From UBA9980 sp964436235 (GTDB lineage: Bacteria; Muiribacteriota; UBA9980): a stretch of 8,837 nt of DNA. Below are positions 1-8,064 of this stretch, in pieces. A program made the translations under genes and the position numbers. The notes beneath the pieces were generated by a model, which saw only the letters and a list, made by a program, of their open reading frames with translations, was not told the DNA's origin and searched no databases. The stretch lies in assembly GCA_964436235.1 (NCBI GenBank), contig CAYTCW010000164.1, positions 1 to 8,837 on the forward strand, written 5' to 3'. How positions within the stretch are numbered: the stretch's first letter is position 1; each line of letters begins with the position of its first letter.

Positions 1-3000
1 GCCGCCGATAGCTTTCTGTAATTCAGCGGTAAATGTGCTGACATCGGTTGACTGCATTAACTTCGATATTACGCCGTCGGAAAGGGGAGTCATATTTTTG
101 AAATCGAACGGCGGAAGGTTTGGCATATTATTTCCGAGTTTTTCAAAAGCGAGCATGGAAGCCGTGGTTATTTTGATATCTATAGGCGGATTCTGGAGTT
201 CGAGCGCCTTTACTTCGGCCGGAATTTCGCTTATAAGCGGGCATTTACCTACTATATTACGCGCAAGAACGTTTCCGGTAGCCTTTTCGATAATTTCGAG
301 TATTATTATTTTCGGCGTGCCATCTATAGGTATCTGGCTCATATATCCCGAAGGATTAGCCGGATCGCCTGAAGCCGGATAAACCGTGCCCGTGATCTGA
401 TCATAAACTTTTACATTATGAAGATCGGAGCTAAAGTTTATCGTCGTCGCCGCGCCGGTCTGCATTGAAGGAGCCGCAGGAAGAGTTGCAGGCGCGGTTT
501 TTAAATTGAAAAACTTAGTATCGGTTGCGGGTAAAGCTGCATTTACGAATGTGCCTCTTAAAATAGCCGGCGTACCTATAGCGTTATTGGTTATAAAAGT
601 TCTTAACGCCAATACTCCGTTAATAAGCGGACCGGGTGCAGCTTTTAGTGCGTAAAGTTTAAAGTTATAGATATGTATTTTACCGGTCGGCGGATTTGGG
701 CCGTCATAGCCGACTTTACGCGCATAGGTCGCAAGCTGTCTCATGGATACGTTATTGAAAGTTACAGGCGAGCCCTGCGGAACCGCTTTAGCCAATCCGG
801 TAAATGAAGCCGGTATATCGTATAATACCCAGTGTAAGTAAGGATCGGCGGCATCATGCGTAGGATCTTCGCAAACAAGGGCGAAACTTACCGTTTCGGG
901 AGGCGCGCCGGTCCAGCGAAGCTCAGGCGATACGTTAGCGCCGGCGCCGCTGAATTCAACTGGAATAGTGCCACCGGCAGGGAATGACGGCGATACTAAA
1001 GCGAAATTAACGGGTTCAGGAGCGCTCTGAACGAATTTAACGAACAGCCTGTTAGATATTATCGCACCGGCTGCGTCCACTATTGATAATATACCGATTT
1101 TTCCGGCCACTTCAGTAGCTATCGCCGAATCGACGGCCGCATGAACGGTTGTACCCATCCAGTCGAGTTGTTTAACTTCGAAGAAATATTCTTTAAGGGC
1201 GGTTCTGAATTTAATTTTAGCGCCCGTAAGATATACGCCGAAGCTATCGCCGGTTAGATGAACCATAGGAACGGTATTATGAATTATATTAACATCGCTC
1301 GGAAGCGCGCCGGCAGGCGGTGTAGCGCCCCATGAATCTTCATAAATTTTAACTTCTGAAGTAACGTTATTTATACCCTTAATGATTCTTATGAAGTTAG
1401 GTTGCGGAAGCTCCTGCTGAACGAATTTAACCCTGACGCGGGCGCTTACTTCGCGGCGTTCCATCGCATCAAAAATAACTAATGCGGCTACTAAGTTAGT
1501 TTTGCCGGCGAGTTTAGCCCAGTCAAGAAGAACCGATATAGTTTCATTGCCCCAGCCGGCAGCGTCGTTAAACGCAACAGGCACTACTTCGATCGCGTTA
1601 TCAACGAAAAACATCAAATCGGCACGCAATTTACTAGGGTGTTTAAGGTTTTTACCGGTTATAACCAGCGGAGTCGTGGTGCCGGCGCCGTCCGGAGGCG
1701 GCAGAAGCGTTACGACATTAGCCGCGCTCTGGTTATTCACGGTTTCAATTACCATAGCCGCAACCGGCGCTGATGCGCCTTTAAACAATACGAGCATCTG
1801 GCTCGAAGCCGGCCGGTTAGCCGCATCATCCCAGACGACAAGCATAGTAGCTTTAAAATCGGCTATGTCCGTTACCGTCGGTAAAGTAGCGGCGGTTATA
1901 GTTATTTCGTAATTAGTCCAGTTTGCCGCGCCTGATTTAGCTATTTCTATGAATAAGCCGTCAGAACCACCGTCAACAGACGCTTTAAAATATTTGAGGC
2001 TGTATGTTCCCGTTGACGGAAGCATTGAATCGCCCTTCAATTTAAGTTCCATAGTACGGTCAATTTCGAAAGGACGCACGAGGCCGAACGGATTCGACGC
2101 ATTCGCGCCGCTTATTATTTCGGTAACTATTACTTTAGGCGCCACGGGAGCTTCCGCGGTGAATTCAACCGGTATAGTAAGGACTGTGCCGTATTTCGAG
2201 TCGAATAATTCGAGCTTGCTGCCGCCGGATATACCTTTAAGCGGCGCCGTGCTGAATTTAATCGAAGTATCGGTCCAGTCGATATTGCCATTTTCACATA
2301 AAAACGCGGGCAGAGGAAGTTTCGGATTATGAACTTTAATAACTCTCTTTTCTCCGCCAAGCGCATTAAGATTACGGCCTTCGATCACAGCGAACGGATT
2401 CGCAGTTAAATCGCCGAGTTTAACGGGCGTGCCGTCGGTCGGAACGCTGATGCCTGCTATTTTAGTTATAGCTGGCCTGTTATCGGTCGGGACTACAACC
2501 GGCGTATCGGTATGATTGGTCACTTCAGGAACCGTTAAGCCCCACGAAGCGCCGTCGAGCGTTTTAACGAAGAAGTGATCGGTTTTTATGAAGAAGTTCT
2601 GAAGCATGAAACCGATTTTACCGGGAGGCATAAGCACGGAACCGTCCGGCAGGAATAGGCCTCTTAACATATCGGCTTTATATTTGCCTTCGATCTTCCA
2701 GGGCGCGCGTACTATCACGCGGTTTTGCATATTCGGATCGTATTCGATATACGGAACGCCTTCGACCGTAATTTTAAAATTATCGATCGAGTCCATGAAT
2801 TTAATCCAGGCAGCTCGTTTAGCGGCTTCCATCGTAAAATTATCTATTGCGAACATTTTTTCAAAAGCGGCTATTCTTTCAGCGCCGGTTTTTGAAAGAT
2901 CGTTGAAATTAGTTATGATCGGACGGTAAGCCTCTTCGAGAGTCAGCTTATCGTTATTGACTATTTCCTGTTTAATAAAGAACGGAAACTCGATCATGTG

Positions 3001-6000
3001 AACCGGATTATTGAGGCTTGCCTCGAGATCGGCCGCCGCGGAGTCTACTAATTTAAACAGGAATATGTAATTACCGGCTTTAAGATTAGCGAGTTTTTCG
3101 CTTATAGTAAGGTCGAATTTATTAGTCATACCCGTTACCGCGTCGAGCTTGATATTAGCGGCAACATCGGCTACCGGCGTCAGCTTGTTATCGAACATCG
3201 AAGATACCGCGTTAGGCTGCATTACGCTTACGTAAACGGCTGAATTCGCGCCTTCGGTTACTACTCTGAGTACGGGACCGGCGAGTATTTCGACGAATCT
3301 AATTTTAGCTAATTCTGAAGAGCCTTTTACTACAACGGGGAATACCGCTTCGGATTTGATCCCGGCAGTGGTTTCAGCGTAAACTATAGCGTCATAAACG
3401 CCGGCTGGAATATTTACGCCAAGATTAATTTTACCTTCGTATTTATTCTGATAGGTAGCATTGCGTACAAGCGTTACGGCAATCGGCGTCTGAGCGGCTT
3501 CGTCGGAATAAACGATATTGCCGAAACGTTTGAGTTCTACTTTAACTTCTTTGATAAGGTTAACGGCTTTAGTATCCGGCACTATAACATCCGCTGATAT
3601 GTTAATTTCGCGTGAAGCGCCTGCGATTAAATCGATAACGCGAGGCGAGTAGTTAATATTAGCGAATATCGGACGGCCTTCTACGAACTGTTCGACTATC
3701 TGGCCTTCGTTCTGAAGGTTCTGCAGAAAGCGTTTAGCTTCTTCGATAAACGGCTGTTCAGGAGATTCGGTGATAAGTTCGTTGAATAGTTTTAACGCCA
3801 TATTTTTGTAATTTACGTCTTTAATGGTGTGCATGACGTATCTTTCCATATACATGATGGCGCGCTGGAATTTAGCCATAGCTCTGAGGCTCTTAAGATC
3901 GGTTTCGCCGGTGATATTGCCGACGTATTTGGAATCGACGCTTAAATCTTCGACTATAGCTTTGAAAACTGCTTCGATAGTGGTGAATACGGTTTCGATT
4001 TCAAGCGTGGAGTAATTATTTTTGTAATAGAGGCGCAATTTTTCGTTTAAAGCGAGCGCTTTCTGAAATTCAGCGCCAGGGCGCGGCTTATTATCGAGCG
4101 AAGGATCGATGGACATATCGCCGACGGTTAAAAGGGCGATATTCGATTCGAGTTCGTTGAGCATATCGCGCACGTAATTTACGTAATTGGATTCGGGGAA
4201 TTTAAGTCTGAAAAGTTTTAAGCGTTCGAGCAGTTTTACTTTTAAAACTTCGTCTTTAACGCTCATGAGTTTATATTTATAATGCAGGCAGTACGCGCCG
4301 AAATAAAGCGCGGCCTCTTTCATTTTAACCGTAATATTGGTGTCGGTCGAATTATAAACTTCTTCGAATTTATCGAATGCTTTCTGGAATTCTTCAACGG
4401 CGATTTTATATTCTCTGCCGTGGTAGAAGCTGAGAGCGCGTTTCATCATATTTTCAGCGATGGCGAGAAGTCCGCCGGTTTCAGCTATTACGCCGTCTAT
4501 GCGTTTTTCCATATTTTCGATATTACGAAGAGTTTCTACGAGCGCGAAATTAAGATGCGAATATTTGACATCGGTTATTACTTCGCGGATTTCGAGCAAT
4601 ACTTTTTTAGCGGCGGCAAGAAGTTCTTTATCTTCGATATCAACTAATTTAAGCGCGCGATAGTTGGCCATAAGACTGAGAGCTATATGGAAATGAGCGT
4701 CGCCTTTCATGGAATTGACAACAGCCGCGTTGTTGAATATAGCTTCAAAAGCGGTTTTAGCGTCTTTGGCTAATTTAATGGCGGTATCGGCCGCTGGAGC
4801 TTCGATTGTGCCTGCCGCCGAAGAGCCTTCATATATAAGTTTAGCGCGTTCGCTTACCGTAGTTAACGATGCAGCTTTATCCATTATCCGATTGGCCCTG
4901 AATAAAAGCGCCATAGCGTCGTTAAACGCTTTTTTAAGCGTGTCGGTTTCTTCTTTGAGCTCGACGAATTTTTGTCCGAAACCCTGCTGTGTGGGATCGT
5001 CGATGACGAGTTTTTTGCCGACGGCGAAGAAATTAGTGGTCGGTTTGATAGTTTTGATTATACCGCCGACGGTAACTTTGGTATCTACGAGTATTTTTTC
5101 AGCGTCGGATGTCGCGCCCTGCTCTAAAGCGATTAATCTGTTTTTAACCGCGGTGAGCGAAGCGTCGGTTGACGGCGCGTTTTTAATTCTATCTACGACC
5201 GCCGCGAAAGCGAAAAGAGCTTCATTAACTTTTGAGAATTTTTGCTCTTCGCTCATGCGCAATTCGGAACCTTTATCTGATTTAACGATGGCTTTAACCG
5301 AGTCTTTAAGGTTTTTATAGGCGTTTTCGATGTCGTTTAAGCCTAAGAATGCGCGGCCGAGGCCGAAATTTTTAATTTTATCTTCGGTTACGTCTTCGAA
5401 TACTTCGACGGCTTCAGAAGGCCTGCCTGCATTGATAAGCGCGTCGCCCTTTTTTTCGAGTATTTTATCTTTATCGAGCATTTCGCCGGTTGGAAGTAGA
5501 ACGGCAAGAGTGCCTTCCGTTTCGAATTTAGATATTAAAACGTCGGCTTTCTGTTTAGCCTCGTCGAGTTTAGTCGGATCAGCTTTTGCAAGCTCTGAAG
5601 CGTTTTTCAAAACCGCCGCGGCGAGAGTTTTATCGCGGCCCTTAGCTATGTCGGCATCGGTTACCGTTATGTCTTTGGTCATGTTGTAACCTTTTTCGAA
5701 CTCAACCTTCGCGAGAGGATTTTCTTCGCCGAGAGCCTGATAAGCCGCCATCAGTGAACGCGCGTTAGCGGCGGATGCGGTATTTGCGGAGTTAACGTTA
5801 TTTTTATAAATATCGCCGAGATCGCAGCATACTAAGCCGTAAGCGATTTTAGCGTCTTTATTTACATCCTGGTTGGCCGTGTCGGAATTAGTGGATGTGA
5901 TGATAGTTGCAAGCTGGCCCTGAGCGTTTTTAACGCTGGTTTCATTCTGGCGCTGGCCGCTGGTGGCAATAAGCGCGAGAGCGTCTTTAAGTTTTTCAAG

Positions 6001-7254
6001 CATTGTAAGCTTGGCTTCGATCTTGCCGATAACCGCGTCGAGACCTTCTTTTATTATAGCGATTTCGTTGGCATCGAGCGAGCCGACAACCGCGTCTTTA
6101 TAGGCGCGTTCGAGTTTTTCGGGAGTGTCGTAAACGCCGTCTTTAATTACCGACTGGCGCTTGGTTTCAAGATCGCTTACATAAGTAGCTATTCTCTTCT
6201 GGAAATTAGGATCGGCTTTTTTAGTTTCTTCTTCTATTTTAAAAGCCGCCGCGTCTTTATTAGCGTCAGCGTATATCATGCTGATTGCGGTCGAAATAGG
6301 AGTAACGTCGCGGTTGGTTATTTTTTCTTCCTGCTTAACCTTGCCGACGAATACCGATATCATTTTATTGGTGGAAACCTGATTGGCTATTACTTTATAC
6401 GATTTAGTAAAGTCTTTGACTTTAAAAGAATACGGCTGGCCGTCATTGACGGATTTCGGATTGGTTTCGCCCGCTTCGAGCGATATCGAAGGAACGGTGT
6501 TGCCGTCGGTATCTACAAGCGTTACGTTAAACGCTTCGCCTGCGGCAACCTGATAATTAAGGCCGAGTTCGGCCATGCCGGCCGCTGAGTTTATAGTGCC
6601 GGCGATTTCAGCCGCTTTAGCGGTAGGATCGACAGGGCTCGCGCCTACTACGATGCTCGTGCCGTCGTAATTAATGGTCGTATCGGCGGTAACGTTAAAA
6701 AAGTATGATTCGCTGGCTTTAAATTCGGGATCTACGCCGTCCATTTGAATCGGCGTGCCGCTGGAATCTTTTACTACGGATATGAAGCTGCCGGCCGCGG
6801 CGCTCCATTTGTATATGCCCTTAACTACCGAGTAGCTCGACATTATCTGGCTGAATGTGAATTTAACCGAAGGCACCTTTGAAAAACCGATTAAATTAAA
6901 TCCGTTTTTTAAGGTAATATTGCCTATGGTCGAAAGCGCGGTGCCGGAAACCGTAACGGTGATATCGGCGCCCGCCGAGCTTTTTACGATATAGCCCCTG
7001 CCTGCTGCTAAAGTGGTTAAAGTGCCTTCTTTATAGCTTAAAAAACTGCCGGCCGCGGCGCTGTAAAGATATATATCATCGATTGCCGTATTTAAACTCG
7101 CAAACTGCTGCGGTGTTATCGATATATTAGCGGTGAAGCTCGTAAAGTTAAAGCCGGACTTCAGCGTGATAGTTTGCGAGCTCTGGGCGAATGCCGTCGT
7201 GGTAAATAACATCGCTATTAACGCGATCACAATAATAATTATCTTTCTATTCAT
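1..7254 (-). CDS. Giant secreted multidomain protein with PEBP domain (3' end off window)
   Basis: An uninterrupted frame runs from ATG 7254 to base 1 (2418 codons); the C-terminus is off the window. The start is supported by AGGAG six bases upstream and by a signal peptide: MNRK, a hydrophobic run, then AFA|Q with predicted cleavage after residue 23. Visible parts in order: two related beta modules (27-104, 111-201); a beta region to about 325; a mostly helical, Lys/Glu/Ala-rich middle (about 330-1185) with TPR-like stretches near 597-650, 939-970 and 1147-1183; Ig-like beta domains (about 1190-1590); four IPT/Ig-like units (1594-2079); a PEBP domain (about 2083-2205); and an unrecognised tail. 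The protein is probably exported and placed at the surface or in the periplasm. Modules of these kinds usually mediate binding or assembly, but no substrate can be named. Only the PEBP domain is assignable to a named family with confidence. Confidence 0.93.
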   Translation of the reverse strand, partial: MNRKIIIIVIALIAMLFTTTAFAQSSQTITLKSGFNFTSFTANISITPQQFASLNTAIDDIYLYSAAAGSFLSYKEGTLTTLAAGRGYIVKSSAGADITVTVSGTALSTIGNITLKNGFNLIGFSKVPSVKFTFSQIMSSYSVVKGIYKWSAAAGSFISVVKDSSGTPIQMDGVDPEFKASESYFFNVTADTTINYDGTSIVVGASPVDPTAKAAEIAGTINSAAGMAELGLNYQVAAGEAFNVTLVDTDGNTVPSISLEAGETNPKSVNDGQPYSFKVKDFTKSYKVIANQVSTNKMISVFVGKVKQEEKITNRDVTPISTAISMIYADANKDAAAFKIEEETKKADPNFQKRIATYVSDLETKRQSVIKDGVYDTPEKLERAYKDAVVGSLDANEIAIIKEGLDAVIGKIEAKLTMLEKLKDALALIATSGQRQNETSVKNAQGQLATIITSTNSDTANQDVNKDAKIAYGLVCCDLGDIYKNNVNSANTASAANARSLMAAYQALGEENPLAKVEFEKGYNMTKDITVTDADIAKGRDKTLAAAVLKNASELAKADPTKLDEAKQKADVLISKFETEGTLAVLLPTGEMLDKDKILEKKGDALINAGRPSEAVEVFEDVTEDKIKNFGLGRAFLGLNDIENAYKNLKDSVKAIVKSDKGSELRMSEEQKFSKVNEALFAFAAVVDRIKNAPSTDASLTAVKNRLIALEQGATSDAEKILVDTKVTVGGIIKTIKPTTNFFAVGKKLVIDDPTQQGFGQKFVELKEETDTLKKAFNDAMALLFRANRIMDKAASLTTVSERAKLIYEGSSAAGTIEAPAADTAIKLAKDAKTAFEAIFNNAAVVNSMKGDAHFHIALSLMANYRALKLVDIEDKELLAAAKKVLLEIREVITDVKYSHLNFALVETLRNIENMEKRIDGVIAETGGLLAIAENMMKRALSFYHGREYKIAVEEFQKAFDKFEEVYNSTDTNITVKMKEAALYFGAYCLHYKYKLMSVKDEVLKVKLLERLKLFRLKFPESNYVNYVRDMLNELESNIALLTVGDMSIDPSLDNKPRPGAEFQKALALNEKLRLYYKNNYSTLEIETVFTTIEAVFKAIVEDLSVDSKYVGNITGETDLKSLRAMAKFQRAIMYMERYVMHTIKDVNYKNMALKLFNELITESPEQPFIEEAKRFLQNLQNEGQIVEQFVEGRPIFANINYSPRVIDLIAGASREINISADVIVPDTKAVNLIKEVKVELKRFGNIVYSDEAAQTPIAVTLVRNATYQNKYEGKINLGVNIPAGVYDAIVYAETTAGIKSEAVFPVVVKGSSELAKIRFVEILAGPVLRVVTEGANSAVYVSVMQPNAVSSMFDNKLTPVADVAANIKLDAVTGMTNKFDLTISEKLANLKAGNYIFLFKLVDSAAADLEASLNNPVHMIEFPFFIKQEIVNNDKLTLEEAYRPIITNFNDLSKTGAERIAAFEKMFAIDNFTMEAAKRAAWIKFMDSIDNFKITVEGVPYIEYDPNMQNRVIVRAPWKIEGKYKADMLRGLFLPDGSVLMPPGKIGFMLQNFFIKTDHFFVKTLDGASWGLTVPEVTNHTDTPVVVPTDNRPAITKIAGISVPTDGTPVKLGDLTANPFAVIEGRNLNALGGEKRVIKVHNPKLPLPAFLCENGNIDWTDTSIKFSTAPLKGISGGSKLELFDSKYGTVLTIPVEFTAEAPVAPKVIVTEIISGANASNPFGLVRPFEIDRTMELKLKGDSMLPSTGTYSLKYFKASVDGGSDGLFIEIAKSGAANWTNYEITITAATLPTVTDIADFKATMLVVWDDAANRPASSQMLVLFKGASAPVAAMVIETVNNQSAANVVTLLPPPDGAGTTTPLVITGKNLKHPSKLRADLMFFVDNAIEVVPVAFNDAAGWGNETISVLLDWAKLAGKTNLVAALVIFDAMERREVSARVRVKFVQQELPQPNFIRIIKGINNVTSEVKIYEDSWGATPPAGALPSDVNIIHNTVPMVHLTGDSFGVYLTGAKIKFRTALKEYFFEVKQLDWMGTTVHAAVDSAIATEVAGKIGILSIVDAAGAIISNRLFVKFVQSAPEPVNFALVSPSFPAGGTIPVEFSGAGANVSPELRWTGAPPETVSFALVCEDPTHDAADPYLHWVLYDIPASFTGLAKAVPQGSPVTFNNVSMRQLATYARKVGYDGPNPPTGKIHIYNFKLYALKAAPGPLINGVLALRTFITNNAIGTPAILRGTFVNAALPATDTKFFNLKTAPATLPAAPSMQTGAATTINFSSDLHNVKVYDQITGTVYPASGDPANPSGYMSQIPIDGTPKIIILEIIEKATGNVLARNIVGKCPLISEIPAEVKALELQNPPIDIKITTASMLAFEKLGNNMPNLPPFDFKNMTPLSDGVISKLMQSTDVSTFTAELQKAIGG
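640..1008 (-). other. PEBP (YbhB/YbcL, Raf-kinase-inhibitor-like) domain within the giant protein
   Basis: Residues about 2083-2205 match the bacterial PEBP pattern from end to end. The opening reads LVSPSFPAGGTIPVEFSG, then NVSPELRWTGAP, then a DP motif at 2130-2131, HW at 2141-2142 followed by VLYDIPA, then GYDGPNPPTG (2182-2191) and HIYNFKLYAL (2194-2203). Known family members bind anionic or phospholipid head groups in a pocket lined by the DP aspartate, the HW histidine and the G-P-x-P-P-x-G-x-H loop; all of these are present. The usual GPCPP cysteine is Asn here. The usual D-P-D-A-P run reads DPTHDA. The G-x-N-D stretch common in bacterial members is not obvious, the nearest being FNNVSM. 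A ligand-binding role is inferred. Confidence 0.87.
1009..2475 (-). repeat. Four IPT/Ig-like beta-sandwich units in the giant protein
   Basis: Four consecutive units start near residues 1594, 1704, 1828 and 1951, with lengths of about 110, 124, 123 and 131. Each starts with a Pro or Ala and a strand of alternating Ile/Val, has a central hydrophobic-x-G strand (VIEGRNL, LKLKGDS, VITGKNL, HLTGDSF), then a Trp followed by a Thr/Asn/Gly (WTD, WTN, WGN, WMG), and ends in a strand leading into the next unit. The G-x-x-L/F strand is typical of IPT/TIG folds. Units 3 and 4 both end in VKFVQ, encoded by an identical 15-bp DNA string (1417-1431 and 1027-1041). The array leads straight into the PEBP domain. 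The family name is inferred from pattern only. Confidence 0.6.
6652..7176 (-). repeat. Two diverged tandem beta modules (GFN ... SAAAGSF) in the giant protein
   Basis: Residues 27-104 and 111-201 share one layout. Each opens with ITLKxGFN (ITLKSGFNF, ITLKNGFNL), has an I-Y-x-x-SAAAGSF core at residues 61-71 and 147-157, and ends with a glycine- or tyrosine-containing strand and an I-x-V/Y-x-G close. A 17-bp identical DNA segment encodes the SAAAGSF core in both (7046-7062 and 6788-6804), while the rest has diverged. This points to an internal duplication placed directly after the signal peptide. I do not recognise a named family; the GFNLIGF strand resembles modules seen in extracellular proteins of uncultivated bacteria, which is recollection and not a search result. 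Confidence 0.7.
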
Positions 7255-7260
7255 TTAATT

Positions 7261-7266
7261 CTCCTT
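7261..7266 (-). promoter_or_regulatory. Ribosome binding site of the giant gene
   Basis: The minus strand reads AAGGAG here, six bases before ATG 7254. It fixes the start, and the signal peptide follows directly. Confidence 0.85.
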
Positions 7267-7290
7267 TAAATTTAATTATTTAAGAATCAC

Positions 7291-7338
7291 TGAGGCATAG
7301 CTTGGAATTATGTTAATAAAGAACTTTTTTATATCAAA
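7291..7338 (-). promoter_or_regulatory. Possible weak promoter of the giant gene
   Basis: On the minus strand a TTGATA is followed 16 bases later by TAACAT, or 19 bases later by CATAAT, inside a very AT-rich spacer. The boxes match the consensus poorly and such matches are expected by chance in this composition. Transcription could equally read through from the lipoprotein gene. Confidence 0.22.
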
Positions 7339-7351
7339 AGGGCCTTTTGAT
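7333..7351. repeat. Perfect 19-base palindrome between the lipoprotein and giant genes
   Basis: ATCAAAAGG, one central base, then CCTTTTGAT. As RNA it could fold as a 7-bp stem with a 5-nt loop. On the minus strand it is followed by A-rich, not T-rich, sequence, so it does not read as an intrinsic terminator for the upstream lipoprotein gene. It could be a protein-binding site or an mRNA hairpin. The rest of the 163-base spacer holds no gene. Confidence 0.5.
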
Positions 7352-7388
7352 CATAATCGGCTTTATTTAAACCGAAAAAAAATCCTCA

Positions 7389-7416
7389 ACTATTCACTAT
7401 TCTCTGTTCACTGTTC
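7389..7416 (-). repeat. Four tandem heptamers, GAAYAGW
   Basis: On the minus strand, starting two bases after the lipoprotein TAG, come GAACAGT, GAACAGA, GAATAGT and GAATAGT in direct succession. A T8 run follows shortly after (7373-7380) with no good hairpin in front of it. This is a short tandem repeat of a type that varies in copy number in some genomes; no function is visible. Confidence 0.75.
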
Positions 7417-7417
7417 T

Positions 7418-7828
7418 CTATTTAATTTCGATGCCTTTGCCGCCGTTGTCAAATTTATCCTGCGGGCTGCTGTAAATCATAAAGTTGGTTTTTTTGTCAA
7501 CTTTTAAAGTCGCGGTGTGTTTTAATCCGTCTTCAGTGCTTACCGCGTGGAATTCCGACCACAGCGGAGCGTTATTGAAAGAAAAATCGGAAGTGACTAC
7601 AAATGCTTTTTTAACCGGGGCCGAAGTTTGATAGTTGATGGTAACCGCATCGCCGGTTTTTTCTACTTTAACCGATTCAGGAATAACCGTATTAGAACCG
7701 GATAACGGTACCTGTTCGTTCACGACGGCGTTAGTGGAGCCGCCGCCGCCGCAGCCTGCAAAAATCGCTACGGCAAATATTGCCATTACAATCACCATGA
7801 TTTTTTCGAGTCTGAACTGTTTTAACAT
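7418..7828 (-). CDS. Small lipoprotein of unknown function
   Basis: Encodes 136 residues and ends with TAG. The start at 7828 is chosen because a perfect AGGAGG (7837-7842) lies eight bases upstream; an in-frame ATG 19 codons further out has no such signal and would spoil the signal peptide. The N-terminus is a lipoprotein signal: basic MLKQFRLEK, a hydrophobic run, then IFAGC with Cys26 as the expected lipidated residue, followed by a GGGGS linker. The mature part (about 110 residues) alternates hydrophobic and polar residues and looks like a single beta-sandwich; it ends in FDNGGKGIEIK. No family is recognised. It lies 163 bases upstream of the giant secreted-protein gene on the same strand, so shared expression and a common envelope role are plausible but unproven. 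Confidence 0.88.
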   Translation of the reverse strand: MLKQFRLEKIMVIVMAIFAVAIFAGCGGGGSTNAVVNEQVPLSGSNTVIPESVKVEKTGDAVTINYQTSAPVKKAFVVTSDFSFNNAPLWSEFHAVSTEDGLKHTATLKVDKKTNFMIYSSPQDKFDNGGKGIEIK

Positions 7829-7836
7829 TAACGAAA

Positions 7837-7842
7837 CCTCCT
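7837..7842 (-). promoter_or_regulatory. Ribosome binding site of the lipoprotein gene
   Basis: The minus strand reads AGGAGG, with an eight-base spacer to ATG 7828. It decides between this start and the longer frame beginning at 7885. Confidence 0.9.
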
Positions 7843-8058
7843 GTAATTTTTTGATTTTTATTAAATATGGTTGTTTGAAAAACAAAAACCGGCGTAACGC
7901 CGATGCTTCAATGAAATAAAGCCTCAGCGCAGCACGCCGGCCGCCTATTTATAAAAAATTATGCGATATTAAATTGTTAAATTTTTTACAATTCATAATT
8001 AGTAAGGCTTATAAAAAACAATACGTGCAAGTGTTCTAACATTGCTAACCTGTATTCA
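7843..8058 (-). promoter_or_regulatory. Long lipoprotein leader with candidate attenuator or riboswitch, class unknown
   Basis: The predicted transcript begins near 8058 and runs about 230 nt before ATG 7828. Its first half is AT-rich (about 7947-8058). The second half is a GC-rich island in AT-rich surroundings (7886-7945). Within it, CCGGCGT (minus strand, 7940-7934) is fully complementary to ACGCCGG (7895-7889). The latter overlaps the 3' arm of the terminator at 7878-7902, so the two pairings exclude each other. A small GCTT/AAGC hairpin and a GCG/CGC pairing can form between the two segments. This is terminator/antiterminator layout. I recognise no known riboswitch consensus in it. Confidence 0.5.
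7878..7902 (-). terminator. Intrinsic terminator inside the lipoprotein leader
   Basis: On the minus strand CGGCG, loop TTA, CGCCG, then GTTTTTGTTTTT: a compact GC stem followed by two T5 runs. It lies downstream of the minus-strand promoter and about 50 bases before the lipoprotein start, so it would stop transcription before the gene unless prevented. On the plus strand the run after the stem is not T-rich, so it does not serve that strand. Confidence 0.78.
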
Positions 8059-8064
8059 AACAAA

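Noticed and set aside
2130..2366. Minus-strand frame of 78 codons
   Set aside because: It is in another phase inside the giant gene and has no domain or ribosome site.
35..5689. Many open frames of 60-200 codons on the plus strand (for example 4709-5320, 1502-1912, 1949-2332)
   Set aside because: They lie antisense to the continuous minus-strand giant gene, lack ribosome sites, and have low-complexity Ser/Ala/Ile-rich translations typical of shadow frames.
7829..7885. Upstream in-frame ATG for the lipoprotein at 7885
   Set aside because: It sits next to the leader terminator, has no ribosome site, and would put 19 polar residues in front of the signal peptide.
7310..7919. Plus-strand frames at 7310-7507 and 7635-7919
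   Set aside because: They overlap the lipoprotein gene in antisense; the minus-strand reading has the AGGAGG and the lipobox.
7971..7993. AATTGT/ACAATT inverted pair in the AT-rich leader
   Set aside because: Six AT pairs with a 10-base T-rich loop are expected by chance in this composition.
7986..8042. Possible 18-residue leader peptide on the minus strand, in the lipoprotein leader
   Set aside because: It has an ATG and a stop but only a weak AGG upstream, and no run of one amino acid that would indicate a classical attenuation peptide; short frames of this size are common by chance.
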